Source of the DNA: Peronospora farinosa
Lineage: Eukaryota > Oomycota > Peronosporomycetes > Peronosporales > Peronosporaceae
Reading direction: 5' to 3'
Length of the DNA: 64,000 nucleotides
NCBI GenBank assembly: GCA_947646735.1
Contig: CANTFK010000633.1
Span: forward strand, 434,001-498,000
The translations under genes and the position numbers were made by a program. Of the stretch, positions 51,819-61,812 are shown one piece after another (positions within the stretch are counted from its first letter, which is position 1; each line of letters opens with the position of its first letter). Under the pieces are notes generated by a model that saw only the letters and a program-made list of their open reading frames with translations, searched no databases and was not told the origin of the DNA.

Positions 51819-52471
51819 TGTAACGGGGTTACACGACGGTTGTAACATCATTCCGAGAGTCTACGATTGAAGTTTTCTTTTATTGCATATAATGTATTTT
51901 GATGCTTCTCTTTAGAGAGGTAATAAGTATAAGCGTTAAAGATACGGTATTACCGAATACCGTATCTTTAACGCTTATACTTAATACCTCTAAAAGATAA
52001 AGCTGTACTAAGTACATCATACACAGATGTTTAGACGATACGTCGTCCAATAGCAAAGTCTGCATATAATAATTACTATTATAGTAATTAATCTAGTGTA
52101 GTGTACTTAGAGTAGGACTATTCATAAAATCTTAAAGCATAAATAAAATCAGTTCTCCTTTTGAGTTTAAGATCGCAAGTCATACTGACTTGTTCTCTTG
52201 TGCACTTCGTGCGTTGGTTCTCTGAACCTCTAAGCTTCTCAGCTTCTAGCTTGCTCTTGCACTCTGTGCGTTGGTTCTCTGAACCTTAAGCTTATTGCTT
52301 GCTGACTAAGAGTCTCTTTCCTCGTTCCTTAGAACAGGGTGACTTTAAGTCGTTTAATTAGTTCCTTAGAACTAAGTGGCTTTTAGCCTTAACTCTATTT
52401 AGTTCTCTAGAACTAAGAGGCTTCCAGCCTTAAGTCTTTCTCTGGCTAAAGAGCTGTGCAGCCCCGCTACA
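51819..52471 (+). repeat. Element A right LTR
   Basis: 653 bp, preceded by polypurine GGTGGGGGAGGG. Longer than the left copy mainly because a segment holding GTGCGTTGGTTCTCTGAACC is duplicated (52203-52230 and 52259-52286). It contains a perfect 28-bp inverted repeat with a 4-bp loop (51924-51951 / 51956-51983). Confidence 0.88.
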
Positions 52472-52909
52472 CTTTTTCTTGGATGCTGACTTCTTGTTTA
52501 AAGGTTTGTGCAGCATCCTATGCCTCCGCGCGTGCCTTGGGTACTCTTTCGCTCCTTGTAACCGAAGATGTTACCTTTCCGTTCTTCAATTTTTGATTTA
52601 GCAGTGACGATCACCTCTCAATGTAGCTCTGTGGTGTACTTTGTCACATTAGAGCTGAATAAGACTTTGCGTCATGATTCCTCATAGCACGTTAGTGCTG
52701 GAAGACTTCGCAGCATTCGATCGAACATCTGCAAGTCATTCAAGCGCGAGACTAAATCCGCAAGTTGATTTGTAATATTAAAAAGCTTGTGCAAATGGTC
52801 TCGCACGCTGTCCTTTTCACGCAGTTGAGTCCTGTGTAGCTTGCCTTGTAAGCGATACACCTTCTGCGCGGTCATAGCAGGATTTGGCTTGCCTTCATAT
52901 ATCGATACG
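52472..52909 (-). pseudogene. Ty1/Copia gag remnant, C-terminal part
   Basis: Minus strand: SIYEGKPNPAMTAQKVYRLQ, LREKDSVRDHLHKLFNITNQ, FDRMLRSLPA, the UBN2-type gag of Ty1/Copia elements. Frame breaks occur after position 52670. It is the continuation of the 60754-61166 piece, from which it is separated by element C. Confidence 0.7.
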
Positions 52910-53252
52910 TGTAATGGGCTACATTACACATATAGTATTAACACAAATAAACAATTACATATGTAGGCAGGTGCTGGGCCCGAATAGCGGGCACAGCGTG
53001 GTAATTTATTATTGGTTTATTATTGGGGTCTAAAGTCCCCAATATGGACCAATGATAAATCAACCTGAAATTGTGTGGTTCCCGAAAGGCGGGAACACTG
53101 TCGTATTTATTACGACTAAAATCTTCGTAATTAGTACGAATTAAAACCAAAATAAAAATCAGAGTTAAATATACTTAATACCTAATACTTGGGCTTGAGT
53201 CTTCCTCGAGCGCACGTGTAAGCTAGTGACGGTACGTTCTAGCCCCGTTACA
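52910..53252 (+). repeat. Element C 5' LTR
   Basis: 343 bp, starts TGTAATGGGCTACATTACA (itself an inverted repeat) and ends AGCCCCGTTACA. Differs from the 3' copy by about six substitutions or 1-bp indels. Confidence 0.93.
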
Positions 53253-53418
53253 CCTGGTAGCACTTTGTAGTCCATCCTATGCCCGAGTTTGGGATGAGCG
53301 AATCGTCGTACTTTGACGCTCCAGATTTATTTCTGGAGCACGCGACCTTCCCCCATCTTACTGGTATTGAGTGGGATGCCCTTAATCGATATCGGGAGAG
53401 GCATTCGTCGCGTCGCTG

Positions 53419-54318
53419 ATGAGATCAGCGACCCCTGACGCGCAACGTATCGCCATACATGAGTTTATGGCACGCGAGCTCGCCGAATCCAACCGGCGAG
53501 GCTTAATTCCCTCGCGCCCTTCACGTAATGAGGCCGTGAAGATGGAAACCTCCTCCTACTCTGGAGAAGGTAAGGACCGGTTGTCGCTGAATCGGTGGTT
53601 CCGAGAAGTTGATATCGCCATCGCCTCGAGACTTCTTGAGGCTCCCCAGGCGAAGGTCAACTTTCTTCTTTCCCGCCTCACCGGGAAGGCCAAGGAGTGG
53701 GCCCTTGGTAAGCTCGTTGTGGACGAGCACGCATTCCCCACCTTGGATACCATCCAGGACGATCTCCGTCTTGCCTTCGAGCCACCACAAGAGGAGAAAC
53801 TGGTGCGATCAAGATTCCTGTCGATGCGACAGGGTAAAATGGCGATGCGCGATTACGTACAGATGGCTAGGCATCTGGCGTCGTGTATTATCACGCACCC
53901 CATGGACATGTACACGCAGGTGAATGTCTTTGTGGATGGTATGCGTGAGGGGCAGACCCGCTTATCGCTGGAGCGCGCCGAGCCTGCCACATTGGAGGAG
54001 GCATTTGCCATCGCACTCCGTGAAGACTTTAGGGTCACAAAGGCATATGCCAAACCCTCGGTCGTCAGCGTTCCCCGGCCTTCTGGTCCAGAACCTATGG
54101 AGATCGACGTTATTGAGTCGTCGGGTGACCGGCGACGTGTCTTTCATCATAAAGGTGACGCTCGCACCGGGCGTCAAATGGTTTGATTTCGTTGTCGCAA
54201 GCCAGGACATCGCGCGGTAGAGTGCCGTGCGCCAGCTCCAATATCGGTGCAAGTAGTGGACGCCCATCATGAGGGTGCTGTACCGGCCGCACGTCCAAAA
54301 AACGGTCGGGACCAGTAG
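53419..54318 (+). pseudogene. Element C gag with nonsense codon in the zinc knuckle
   Basis: ATG at 53419. Capsid region [54 protein letters not shown]. The frame is open to a TGA at 54184-54186, then continues FRCRKPGHRAVECRAPAP to a TAG ending at 54318. In element B the same position is the first cysteine of the CCHC knuckle, so TGA probably replaced TGT/TGC. Otherwise intact. Confidence 0.8.
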
Positions 54319-54987
54319 GTGCAGGGCGCCCTACTGGTTGGAACGGAGGTCCGGGTCCCCCGGTGGCAGCACAACCTTCCAGTCCTCCTGCGCTACGCGC
54401 ACGGTTAAATGCCACCACTACGAGTGGTGATTCACGTCTAATTGTTGTCAGTTTAAATGTCGCCGGCGTCCGGCGACCTCTGCGAGCACTCCTGGACTCA
54501 GGAGCAACAAACAATTTCTTTCGTGAATCTTGTTTGTCGATGCTGCCTCCCAGCATTCAGGTCCGTGAGGGACCTGGCCAAGTCGTCGTCAAGTTGGCTG
54601 ACGGGAAACTACACCGCGTACCGCGGCGCGAAGTGTCGTCGCCGTATACGTTTGATGGCTTTCGCAGTAATGATGATTTCTTGGTGATCGCAATGAATTA
54701 TGCATTCGATTGCATACTGGGCATGGCTGGCACGTTATAAGCCCCAGATCGACTGGTTAGCCAGATCAGTGAGACGTCGACGCAAGTTCGATGTCAGTGA
54801 AGTGTTTACCCATCTCTTGGTATCTCCAAGTGACTGGCCGAACGTCACAGTCGTGGATCGTGATTCCACGACGTTGGCGGTGCACAGAGCGAGCGATGGC
54901 CCTCTCTGCACTGCTTGTGCTGTTCTTCGAGACACAAGTGACAGTGACTCCTCGCTACGGAGCGAAGAGGGCGACGAGGACGACGCG

Positions 54988-55437
54988 GTCGAACAGGGGT
55001 TCCCGCGCGTCATTAATGCGGTTGAACAGGGGTTCCCGCACGAGAGTGCAGTGGTTGAACCGGGGTTCCCATCTGCACCTATTGTGGTCGAGCAGGGGCT
55101 CCCACAAGGGCATTGTGACGACGAGCAAGAGCTCGCCAGCGAGTGTGACGTGGACGGACAGGAGTCCCCACGCGAGAGCATGATGGTCGAACCGGGGTTC
55201 CCATCATCACCCACTGTGGTCGAACCGAGGTTCCCACATGGGCATATTGTGGTCGAGCAGGGGCTCCCACACGAGTACAACGTGGACGGACAGGAGTCCC
55301 CACGCGAGAGCATGATGGTCGAACTGGGGTTCCCATCATCACCCACTGTGGTCGAACCGAGGTTCCCACATGGGCATACTGTGGTTGAGCAGGGGCTCCC
55401 ACACGGGTTTACGGCGGCCGAGCAGGAGCTCCCGCAT
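54988..55437 (+). repeat. VEQGFP-type tandem repeats in element C pol linker
   Basis: About 15 imperfect units of the form V-[EDV]-[EG]-[QP]-[GR]-[FL]-P followed by 8-10 variable residues; a longer internal block around DGQESPRESMMVE is itself duplicated. Element B has the same motif at 43220-43330. Confidence 0.8.
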
Positions 55438-58400
55438 TAAGTGTCGACGGTCGAGTTTGGGATACTCCCGTCCAGTGTTTCCGGCATCTTGAATGACGAC
55501 ATCCAGTGCCTAGAGGGGGGTGATGGTTTATCACCTGACTGCGGTTCGCCAGCTTCGAGTAGTGACTCGAAGCACGATGGGGACAACAGCACCGAGAATT
55601 TAGCGTTGGAATGTGTCCACGCTATCGTGTACGTGGAAGGAAGTCCACAAAGGTGCCAATATATCGAGGTCGAGAGTCCTCCTCGTCATGCGTCTTCCAT
55701 TACAAGTCTTCCAGGGCTTTCCTGGAAACATTTTCTACGTGACCTTAAGGGAGGCACTGTGGAACAAGTGTGTCTAATCACCAACGAGGTGGTTACCTTG
55801 GCAAACGAGGAGCATATGGCGCGTCCTCAAAGCGCTGAGCCGAAGTCTGCGCGTGAAGAAAGGTTTGCATCACAGTCATGGGAGGCCCTGCGAGATTCTG
55901 GTAACCCCGTCTACGACATTGCTCGTGAATATGCAGACGTTTTCCCGGACAAGATCCCGGCTGAACTTCCTGCGGACCGTGGTGTTCGGCACGAGATTGA
56001 TCTCGTGCCAGGGTCGAAGTATTGTGTGACACGGCAGTGGCCGTTGCCTCGAGATCAAGTCGAAGCTATTGACGCATTCTTCGAAGGTCGCCGCAAAGCG
56101 GGTCATGTGCGGGAGAGTATCTCACCACATTCGAGTCCAACCTTCTGCGTGAAGAAGGCTACGGGAGGCTGGCGGATAGTGCATGCGTTTAATAAGTTGA
56201 ATGATGCCACTATTCCTGCGCAAACGCCAATTCCCAGGAAGGACATGGTGCTGAATTCCATGTCAGGAAGTGTCATCTTCAGTGCCATCGACTTGACCGA
56301 TGGATTTTACCAGATTTTGATGCGCACGAGCGATATCCTACTCACCGCGGTGAGCACCCCGAGTGTCATGTTATGGGAGTGGCTGGTAATGCCACAAGGG
56401 TTGAAAAACGCTCCGGCCACTTTCAATCGCATGGTGTCTCAAGTGTTGAGACCTCTTCGGAACTTTGCCCCAAGTTATTTTGACGACATTTTCGTCCATA
56501 GTCGCGCCGAGGGCAACCTCAACGATGTCCAAGTTCACCTTCAACACCTGAAGCAAGTGTTTCAAGTTATGCGGGACAACAAGTTGTACGCGAATCTCAA
56601 GAAGTGTGTCTTTTGTGCACCGGAGATTCCGGTGTTAGGTTGCTATGTGAGTAAATCGGGAGTTCGAGCTGATCCAGAGAAGGTGTCGTCCATCTGTTCT
56701 TGGCCCACGCCCAAGAACCCTACGGAGTTGCGCCAGTGGCTCGGCTTGGCTAATTATTTGCACAAGTGTACGAAGGATTATGCTGGTTCTATCCAGCCTT
56801 TGTCGTCACTCTTGAAGAAAGACGCCACGTGGTTGTGGCGTCCCGAGCACCAAGCAGCCTTCGAAGCAGTAAAGAAGAGCCTAGCGTCAGCGCCAGTTCT
56901 GGTCCTACCAGACGATTCCAAGCCGTTCCACGTGGTTTGCGACGCCAGTGATTTTTCAATCGGTTGTGCCCTCATGCAATTTGATGATGAGGGCCGTGAA
57001 CGAGTCGTGAGTTACCAGTCGCGACAGATGAAGCCAGCTGAGAAGAACTATCCGGTTCACGACAAGGAGTTATTAGCGATGCGCTATGCACTCATCAAGT
57101 TTCGCGTGAATCTCCTTGGTGAACGTACGTTTGCTCTGTACACCGATCATGCATCGCTGCGCACAGCGATGAAGAGCCCACACCTGTCCCAACGGATGGC
57201 ACGATGGCTCTCATTCTTCTTTGAGTACAACTTCGTCGTGCATTACAAGCCAGGCAAGACCAATATTCTCGCTGACGCCTTGTCACGACGTATCCTCGGA
57301 CTGCTCTGAGTCGCCAGGCTACTGATGACGAGGACGATGATGACCGATGTGCAATGTGTGTATCGCTGAACTTAACTCGGGTTACACCCGAGCCGTGTTT
57401 ATTTGATGAGATCGTCGCAGCGTACAAGGGTGACTCAGATTATGCAGACATTATCGAGTATCTGCGTGCTCCCAGCGATGCTGCACTGGGAGCATTATCC
57501 CGTACCAAGCGCGACCATATTCATCGATACAGTTTAGATGGCGATTTGCTTCTGTATAGCATCGACCAATTCGATTCTCCTCGCACGGTGATTGCCAATG
57601 ACATGGATTTGCGTGCGAGAATCATTCACGAGTATCACGATGCTCCTGCTGGCGGCCATTTAGGTCGCGAAAAGACTTTCGCGTCTGTGTCTCGAGACTT
57701 CTTCTGGCCCCACATGTATAAGTGGGTACGCAACTGGATCCGAACGTGCGAAATATGCCAGCGTGTGAAGCCATCTCCATCGACACAGGCTCCCTTACGA
57801 TCGTTGCCAATTGCAGCAGAGGCATGGAGATCAGTTTCGATGGACTTCATCTTCGGGCTTGCGCCCGATAGCCAAGCTCGCACGGGCATCTTGGTCTTTG
57901 TTGACAGATTCAGCAAGATGACACATCTCGTGCCTGTTCACGCTAAGGTCACCGCGGCAGAGACCGTGGCGCACTTCATCGACGCGGTGTTCCGTCATCA
58001 TGGCCTTTCAGAAAACATTGTTTCGGACCGTGACCCGCGATTCACATCCGCATTTTGGACATCACTTTTCGAGCTCCTCGGGACAAAACTGCTGATGTCG
58101 ACGGCAGCCCATCCGGAAACGGATGGGAAGACCGAGCGCGTGAACCGGGTCCTCGAAGATGTTCTTCGGAGTTATGCTACGTCATTTATAAGTTGGAGTG
58201 CATTTTTACCACTCGCTGAGTTCGCACTCAACAACGCCGTACACGCGTCAACAGGGTTGACGCCATTTTTTGTGAATTCGACTCGTCACCCTCGTGTTCC
58301 TGCTGTCCTGGCCGTGGGGCGACCCACAACACCTAGTGGCTCCACTCTGGGGGGGGCATATAAGTGATAAACAAGGATCGAGTGCAGCTCACGGTATTTT

Positions 58401-59532
58401 GAGCGCGAATGCAGTAACCCGATCCAAGGCAAAGACGGCCGCTTTGACGCCATCAGATGTGGCGTCCCCATTAGCTCGATGGACTGCGCAGACATTGATT
58501 GAACCGTCTTCGGGTAAGCGTTCACCTACTGCCATCTACGCGCCGATTGAGTCGGCGCGACCAATTGATGACATGGCTGTGTCGGAATTTATACTCCAAC
58601 GTCAAGCCATCACCCGGTTTGTACGCGACGCACTACAATCTGTGGTAGACGAACAGAAGGAGAACGCTGACAAACATGGAAGAAAGAACATGAGCAAGTT
58701 TGAGAAAGGTGACCGTGTATTATTATCTACGGAAGGTTTAAGGGATTCTGCGGCCACTAATCTGGGCGCGAGTAAACTCGCGCCACGCTTCATCGGTCCA
58801 TTCAAGGTTCTGAAGGTAATTGGCGACGCTTATACACTCGACGTTCCCTCTTCACTGCGACTCCACCCGACATTCTATGTCGGGCGGCTGAAGGAATATC
58901 GTCCGGCTACGCTTCACGGTTTGGCTCCGACGCCGGCTTCAGGGGTTCGTAAGTCGAACGGCCCTCCCGTCGTGCTCGACGCGCCGATGACATGGGGCGG
59001 GGTCTCGATCCCGTCTGAACCTGACCAAGCATCTGGCGCTCCAGAATCCTTATCCGTTCGAGCAGTTCACGGTTCGACTGCCGGGTCTCACTCGAAGTCT
59101 TCTCCGCCTGGGCAGCACGTTCACTGGCAGCCTCAGCCTCCAGCCGAGCATCGGCAGCTATGTTCACGGCCTGATCAACATCGTCCTGAGCAACCAGGAC
59201 GCCAGCACTACCATCGCGAGGGCCCTCCTCCGCTTGTTGATGCGGAGGGACAGGTGCGCTGGATTGTAGACCGCATTGTGGGTCACGAGGACCCTCCACA
59301 ACCAGCACTGCAGTCGGCTCACGAGAAGCGTGCGGTTCCATCCGTGCGTAGGTACCGAGTACGTTGGCTTGGATTCCCTCCCGAGCAGGATACATGGGAA
59401 CCACGTTCCTCGCTCCTTCGTGACGTTCCAGATGTGGTTCTGTCGTATGAAGCCACGAAGTCGGACTATTCCAAGGCGGGCGAGCACGCGAACGCTCTCG
59501 TGACAAACGAGAGCGGTAAGGAGATTCACGTC

Positions 59533-59649
59533 GTCGGGAACGAGAACGATGACGCGAACGAGAACGATGTCGCGAACGAGAACGATGCCGTGAACGAGAA
59601 CGATGTCGCGAATGAGAACGACGCCGTGAACGAGAACGTCGCAGTGAAT
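59533..59649 (+). repeat. NENDVA/NENDAV tandem repeat at the pol C-terminus
   Basis: An 18-bp unit (GAACGAGAACGATGTCGC and variants) repeats about six times, encoding NENDVANENDAVNEND after the chromodomain. The opposite strand reads as an Arg/Ser repeat, which is a shadow. Confidence 0.8.
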
Positions 59650-59809
59650 GCATATCGCGATTGCGAGGCGAGAATCGCGAAGCAGGAAGCAGGACGGGCA
59701 AGCGAACGTGTCGCTGCCCTGCGCTGATGATCCCGCGGAGATTGACTCCGCTGTCGAGAGAGGTGCTGCCAGCGAGGCGCACCACGAATAATTGCGCTTC
59801 TCCATTCGC

Positions 59810-60391
59810 TCAGACTTCGCTCATACTTTGCAATCCAACTTCGTTCGCGATCACTAAGTGGACAGCGATGTGTCGTCGCCATTCGTCATGAGTTGGGCGT
59901 GGAGTCGAGTCACAAGATTGGCATCCTTCATTGACATGGACGAAGCAGAGACGGTCCTCATTCCAAGCATCCTCACACACTCTTTCGCGTAGCGCGCCGA
60001 TGGAGTGATCAGCGCGAAGCTCCTCTCGCATGGCGAGCCATAATTGGAAGCTGCTACCATCCTCGAGCATCCGATTCCAACGTTGGATGAAGGCACACCA
60101 AGATCGTTGTAAAGCTTCATGCTCGATTCCATCAAGACCTTTCCCGCGCAGTTTTCGAAATCGGCGGAAGTAGTCCCGCATCATGTCCAGCGAGTCCGGA
60201 GCGTGAGCTTCGGACAAGTCGTACAGCGACCAAGGTATGAGCTTCCGCGCCATGATGCTGGTTGATGCATTCCCGCTGATGTATCTTGGGCGTTCTGCTG
60301 GATTGGGTGTTGCGTCTCCGGACATTGCTTGTTCGTTTGTGGGCGAAGGGTTTTCGACAGTTGAGCACTCACGGTTGGTGAGTGCTGTCAT
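59810..60391 (-). CDS. Element C antisense ORF, unknown function
   Basis: Uninterrupted 193-codon frame with ATG at 60391, 14 bp from the 3' LTR, ending at 59810, 83 bp beyond the pol stop; it does not overlap pol. The first 40 residues are polar and Pro/Asn/Thr-rich; then MARKLIPWSLYDLSEAHAPD, DMMRDYFRRFRKLRGKGLDG, RSWCAFIQRWNRMLEDGSSF and FVHVNEGCQSCDSTPRP, and a C-terminal HDEWRRHIAVHLVIANE. Predicted largely helical and soluble; no known domain recognised. A related LIPW[ST]LY segment exists in element B in the same place. Transcription would have to start in or near the 3' LTR. It could be host-derived or a regulatory accessory protein; this is inference. Confidence 0.65.
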   Translation of the reverse strand: MTALTNRECSTVENPSPTNEQAMSGDATPNPAERPRYISGNASTSIMARKLIPWSLYDLSEAHAPDSLDMMRDYFRRFRKLRGKGLDGIEHEALQRSWCAFIQRWNRMLEDGSSFQLWLAMREELRADHSIGALRERVCEDAWNEDRLCFVHVNEGCQSCDSTPRPTHDEWRRHIAVHLVIANEVGLQSMSEV

Positions 60392-60404
60392 GAGAAGGGG
60401 GTGA

Positions 60405-60748
60405 TGTAATGGGCTACATTACACATATAGTATTAACACAAATAAACAATTACATATGTAGACAGGTGCTGGGCCCGAATAGCGGGCACAGCGTGGTAAT
60501 CTATTATTGGTTTATTATTGGGGCCTAAAAGTCCCCAATATGGACCAATGATAAATCAACCTGAAATTGTGTGGTTCCCGAAAGGCGGGAACACTGTCGT
60601 ATTTATTACGACTAAAATCTTCGTAATTAGTACGAATTAAAACCAAAATAAAAATCAGAGTTAAATTTACTTAATACCTAATACTTTGGCTTGAGTCTTC
60701 CTCGAGCGCACGTGTAAGCTAGTGACGGTACGTTCTAGCCCCGTTACA
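60405..60748 (+). repeat. Element C 3' LTR
   Basis: 344 bp, preceded by polypurine GAGAAGGGGGTGA, ending CCCCGTTACA, followed by target duplication ATACG. Confidence 0.93.
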
Positions 60749-60753
60749 ATACG

Positions 60754-61166
60754 AGCTAGGACCATATCTCCGTGCCTGTCCCTTTCATCACTACTTGCAT
60801 TGCAAATTTCATCGAAAGCGATCCTTGAATTGATATAATGATATTCACTTGCATTTTCTTGAATTCACATTTATTTTTTGCGCCCCATTTAACGTACAAA
60901 GTCTCCTTTCCGATAGCGATCTGATCTAATAATCTCTCCTCGAAAGCATTGATCATGGCATGCTGGTAAAAAGTCCAGTCGTCTCCGTTCCAGCGAACTG
61001 GAATCCCCGATGAATCGATTCGAAAGCCTTCATGTTTGCCTGTGTCGCTGTCAGAGTCTGACGATAGTGACATGTTTGTTCTTGGTGTTCTTGACGGTCC
61101 TGTAGCACCGCGTAGCCTGTGTGTAGTTGGACTCATAACTTCAACGTAATCAGCACTCAAACGCAC
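60754..61166 (-). pseudogene. Ty1/Copia gag remnant, N-terminal part
   Basis: Minus strand frame with a Ser/Asp-rich start (MSLSSDSDSDTGKHEGFRID), then VRWNGDDWTFYQHAMINAF, the W-x-x-W/F-like opening of Copia gag (DUF4219/UBN2 type). An in-frame TAG follows GTEIWS near the insertion point. Past the 5-bp duplication the frame resumes at 52904 as SIYEGK. Together the two parts make one gag split by element C. Confidence 0.7.
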
Positions 61167-61297
61167 TAGAACGCACTCACAAAAAACTTGTTAATCTTAA
61201 GGTATATTTCGGACTGACTGCAATGTGCCTGTACTGCACTAAAACCTTTATCAGATAATCACTTCTATGCTTATACCACAATCTTCTTCAACTTACT

Positions 61298-61812
61298 TTC
61301 CCTGTATCCAAAGTAGGTGCGGTTTCCAATAGTTTGCAATCCTGTCCAAAGTTCTGGTCTTCACTTATGGTGCTAAGGAATAGCGCGATGTTTCGTCTCG
61401 CCATCGACTGTGGAGAGTTTAATTTACTGGTCGTGCTTTCATCTACACGATACACGGGTGGCAGCGTAGCTCCAGTGGAGCCAGCACCGGGTGAGTCGAG
61501 AAGGTTGTCGCGATTGCTGATGAAACTATTGCGGGTAAAGAGATTAGTAATCTTGTGAGGGACAGGAACGTACGAGAATGCAACGCATTTCAAATCCTCA
61601 ACGCGCCATTGGTTATACATATCAAGAATGGCGCGTTCTATATCTGGAGGAATCGATTTTGTATCTATCTCGGGAGAAATGGGTTTTAAAATCATCTTTG
61701 GAGAGATTGCGATCGCGATCAGGCCCAGCATCAAGTATGGATATTTGAGCGTCACTAGTGCGGCAAATTTCATGAAAATCAGCTTCCCGTAGATCATAAA
61801 GCACAGATGCAT
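61298..61812 (-). pseudogene. Truncated host gene exon, possibly P-type ATPase-like
   Basis: Open frame with a hydrophobic segment (YPYLMLGLIAIAIS) followed by IERAILDMYNQWRVEDLKCV, AFSYVPVPHKI and ARRNIALFLSTISEDQNFGQ. The phrase 'V-x-D-L-K-C-V-A-F-x-Y-x-P-V-P' recalls the cytoplasmic region of P-type ATPase/TMEM94-like proteins, but this is a weak call. A good splice donor (GTAAGT) follows LDTGK at about 61297. The next exon would be where the Copia gag remnant lies, so the gene appears cut off by transposons. Upstream exons were not found. Confidence 0.35.

Larger units (their letters stand above)
37583..52471 (+). mobile_element. Element A: degenerate Ty3/Gypsy chromovirus, split by element B
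   Basis: LTRs at 37583-38165 and 51819-52471 bound gag, protease, RT/RNase H, integrase and chromodomain remnants in Gypsy order on the plus strand. A primer-binding site follows the left LTR and a polypurine tract (51807-51818) precedes the right one. Element B occupies 38181-45251 (with its target duplication). Every reading frame carries stops and frameshifts. The flanks (AGCAACAA on the left, CTTTTTCTT on the right) show no target duplication, so one end may have been rearranged. It is the oldest of the three Gypsy elements judged by decay. Confidence 0.85.
54342..59727 (+). pseudogene. Element C pol (protease to chromodomain), few lesions
   Basis: Protease LLDSGATNNFFRES (near 54495); linker with VEQGFP-type repeats (54988-55437); [22 protein letters not shown] (near 55980), [33 protein letters not shown] (near 56480); RNase [21 protein letters not shown] (near 56935) and ILADALSRR; integrase GGHLGREKTF...CEICQRVKPS (near 57655-57770), VSMDFIFG, DRDPRFTSAFW; chromodomain WIVDRIVGHED...YRVRWLGFPPEQDTWEP (near 59260-59400). 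Lesions: frameshift near 54720, TAA at 55438-55440, frameshift near 57300, and a frameshift at an 8-G run near 58350. The RT motif is FDD rather than the commoner L/V-DD. Confidence 0.88.
52905..60753 (+). mobile_element. Element C: near-complete Ty3/Gypsy chromovirus
   Basis: 52910-60748 plus target duplication ATACG on both sides (52905-52909, 60749-60753). LTRs are 343 and 344 bp with about six differences. Primer-binding site (TGGTAGCAC at 53255-53263), gag, protease, RT/RNase H, integrase, chromodomain and polypurine tract (60392-60404) are all in place. Pol has a few lesions, so the copy is probably not autonomous. LTR similarity makes it the youngest well-preserved insertion here. An antisense ORF lies between pol and the 3' LTR. 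Confidence 0.93.

Noticed and set aside
37583..52471. CRISPR-like or satellite interpretation of the repeated segments
   Set aside because: The repeats are LTR pairs with primer-binding sites, polypurine tracts and target duplications around retrotransposon genes.
54735..55402. Long minus-strand ORFs opposite the VEQGFP repeats
   Set aside because: They arise from the tandem repeat having no stops in the opposite frames; the plus frame fits pol.
58907..59785. Minus-strand Arg/Ser-repeat ORF antisense to element C pol
   Set aside because: It overlaps the pol C-terminus; the RSRSRH repeat is the reverse reading of the NENDVA repeat, so it is a shadow.
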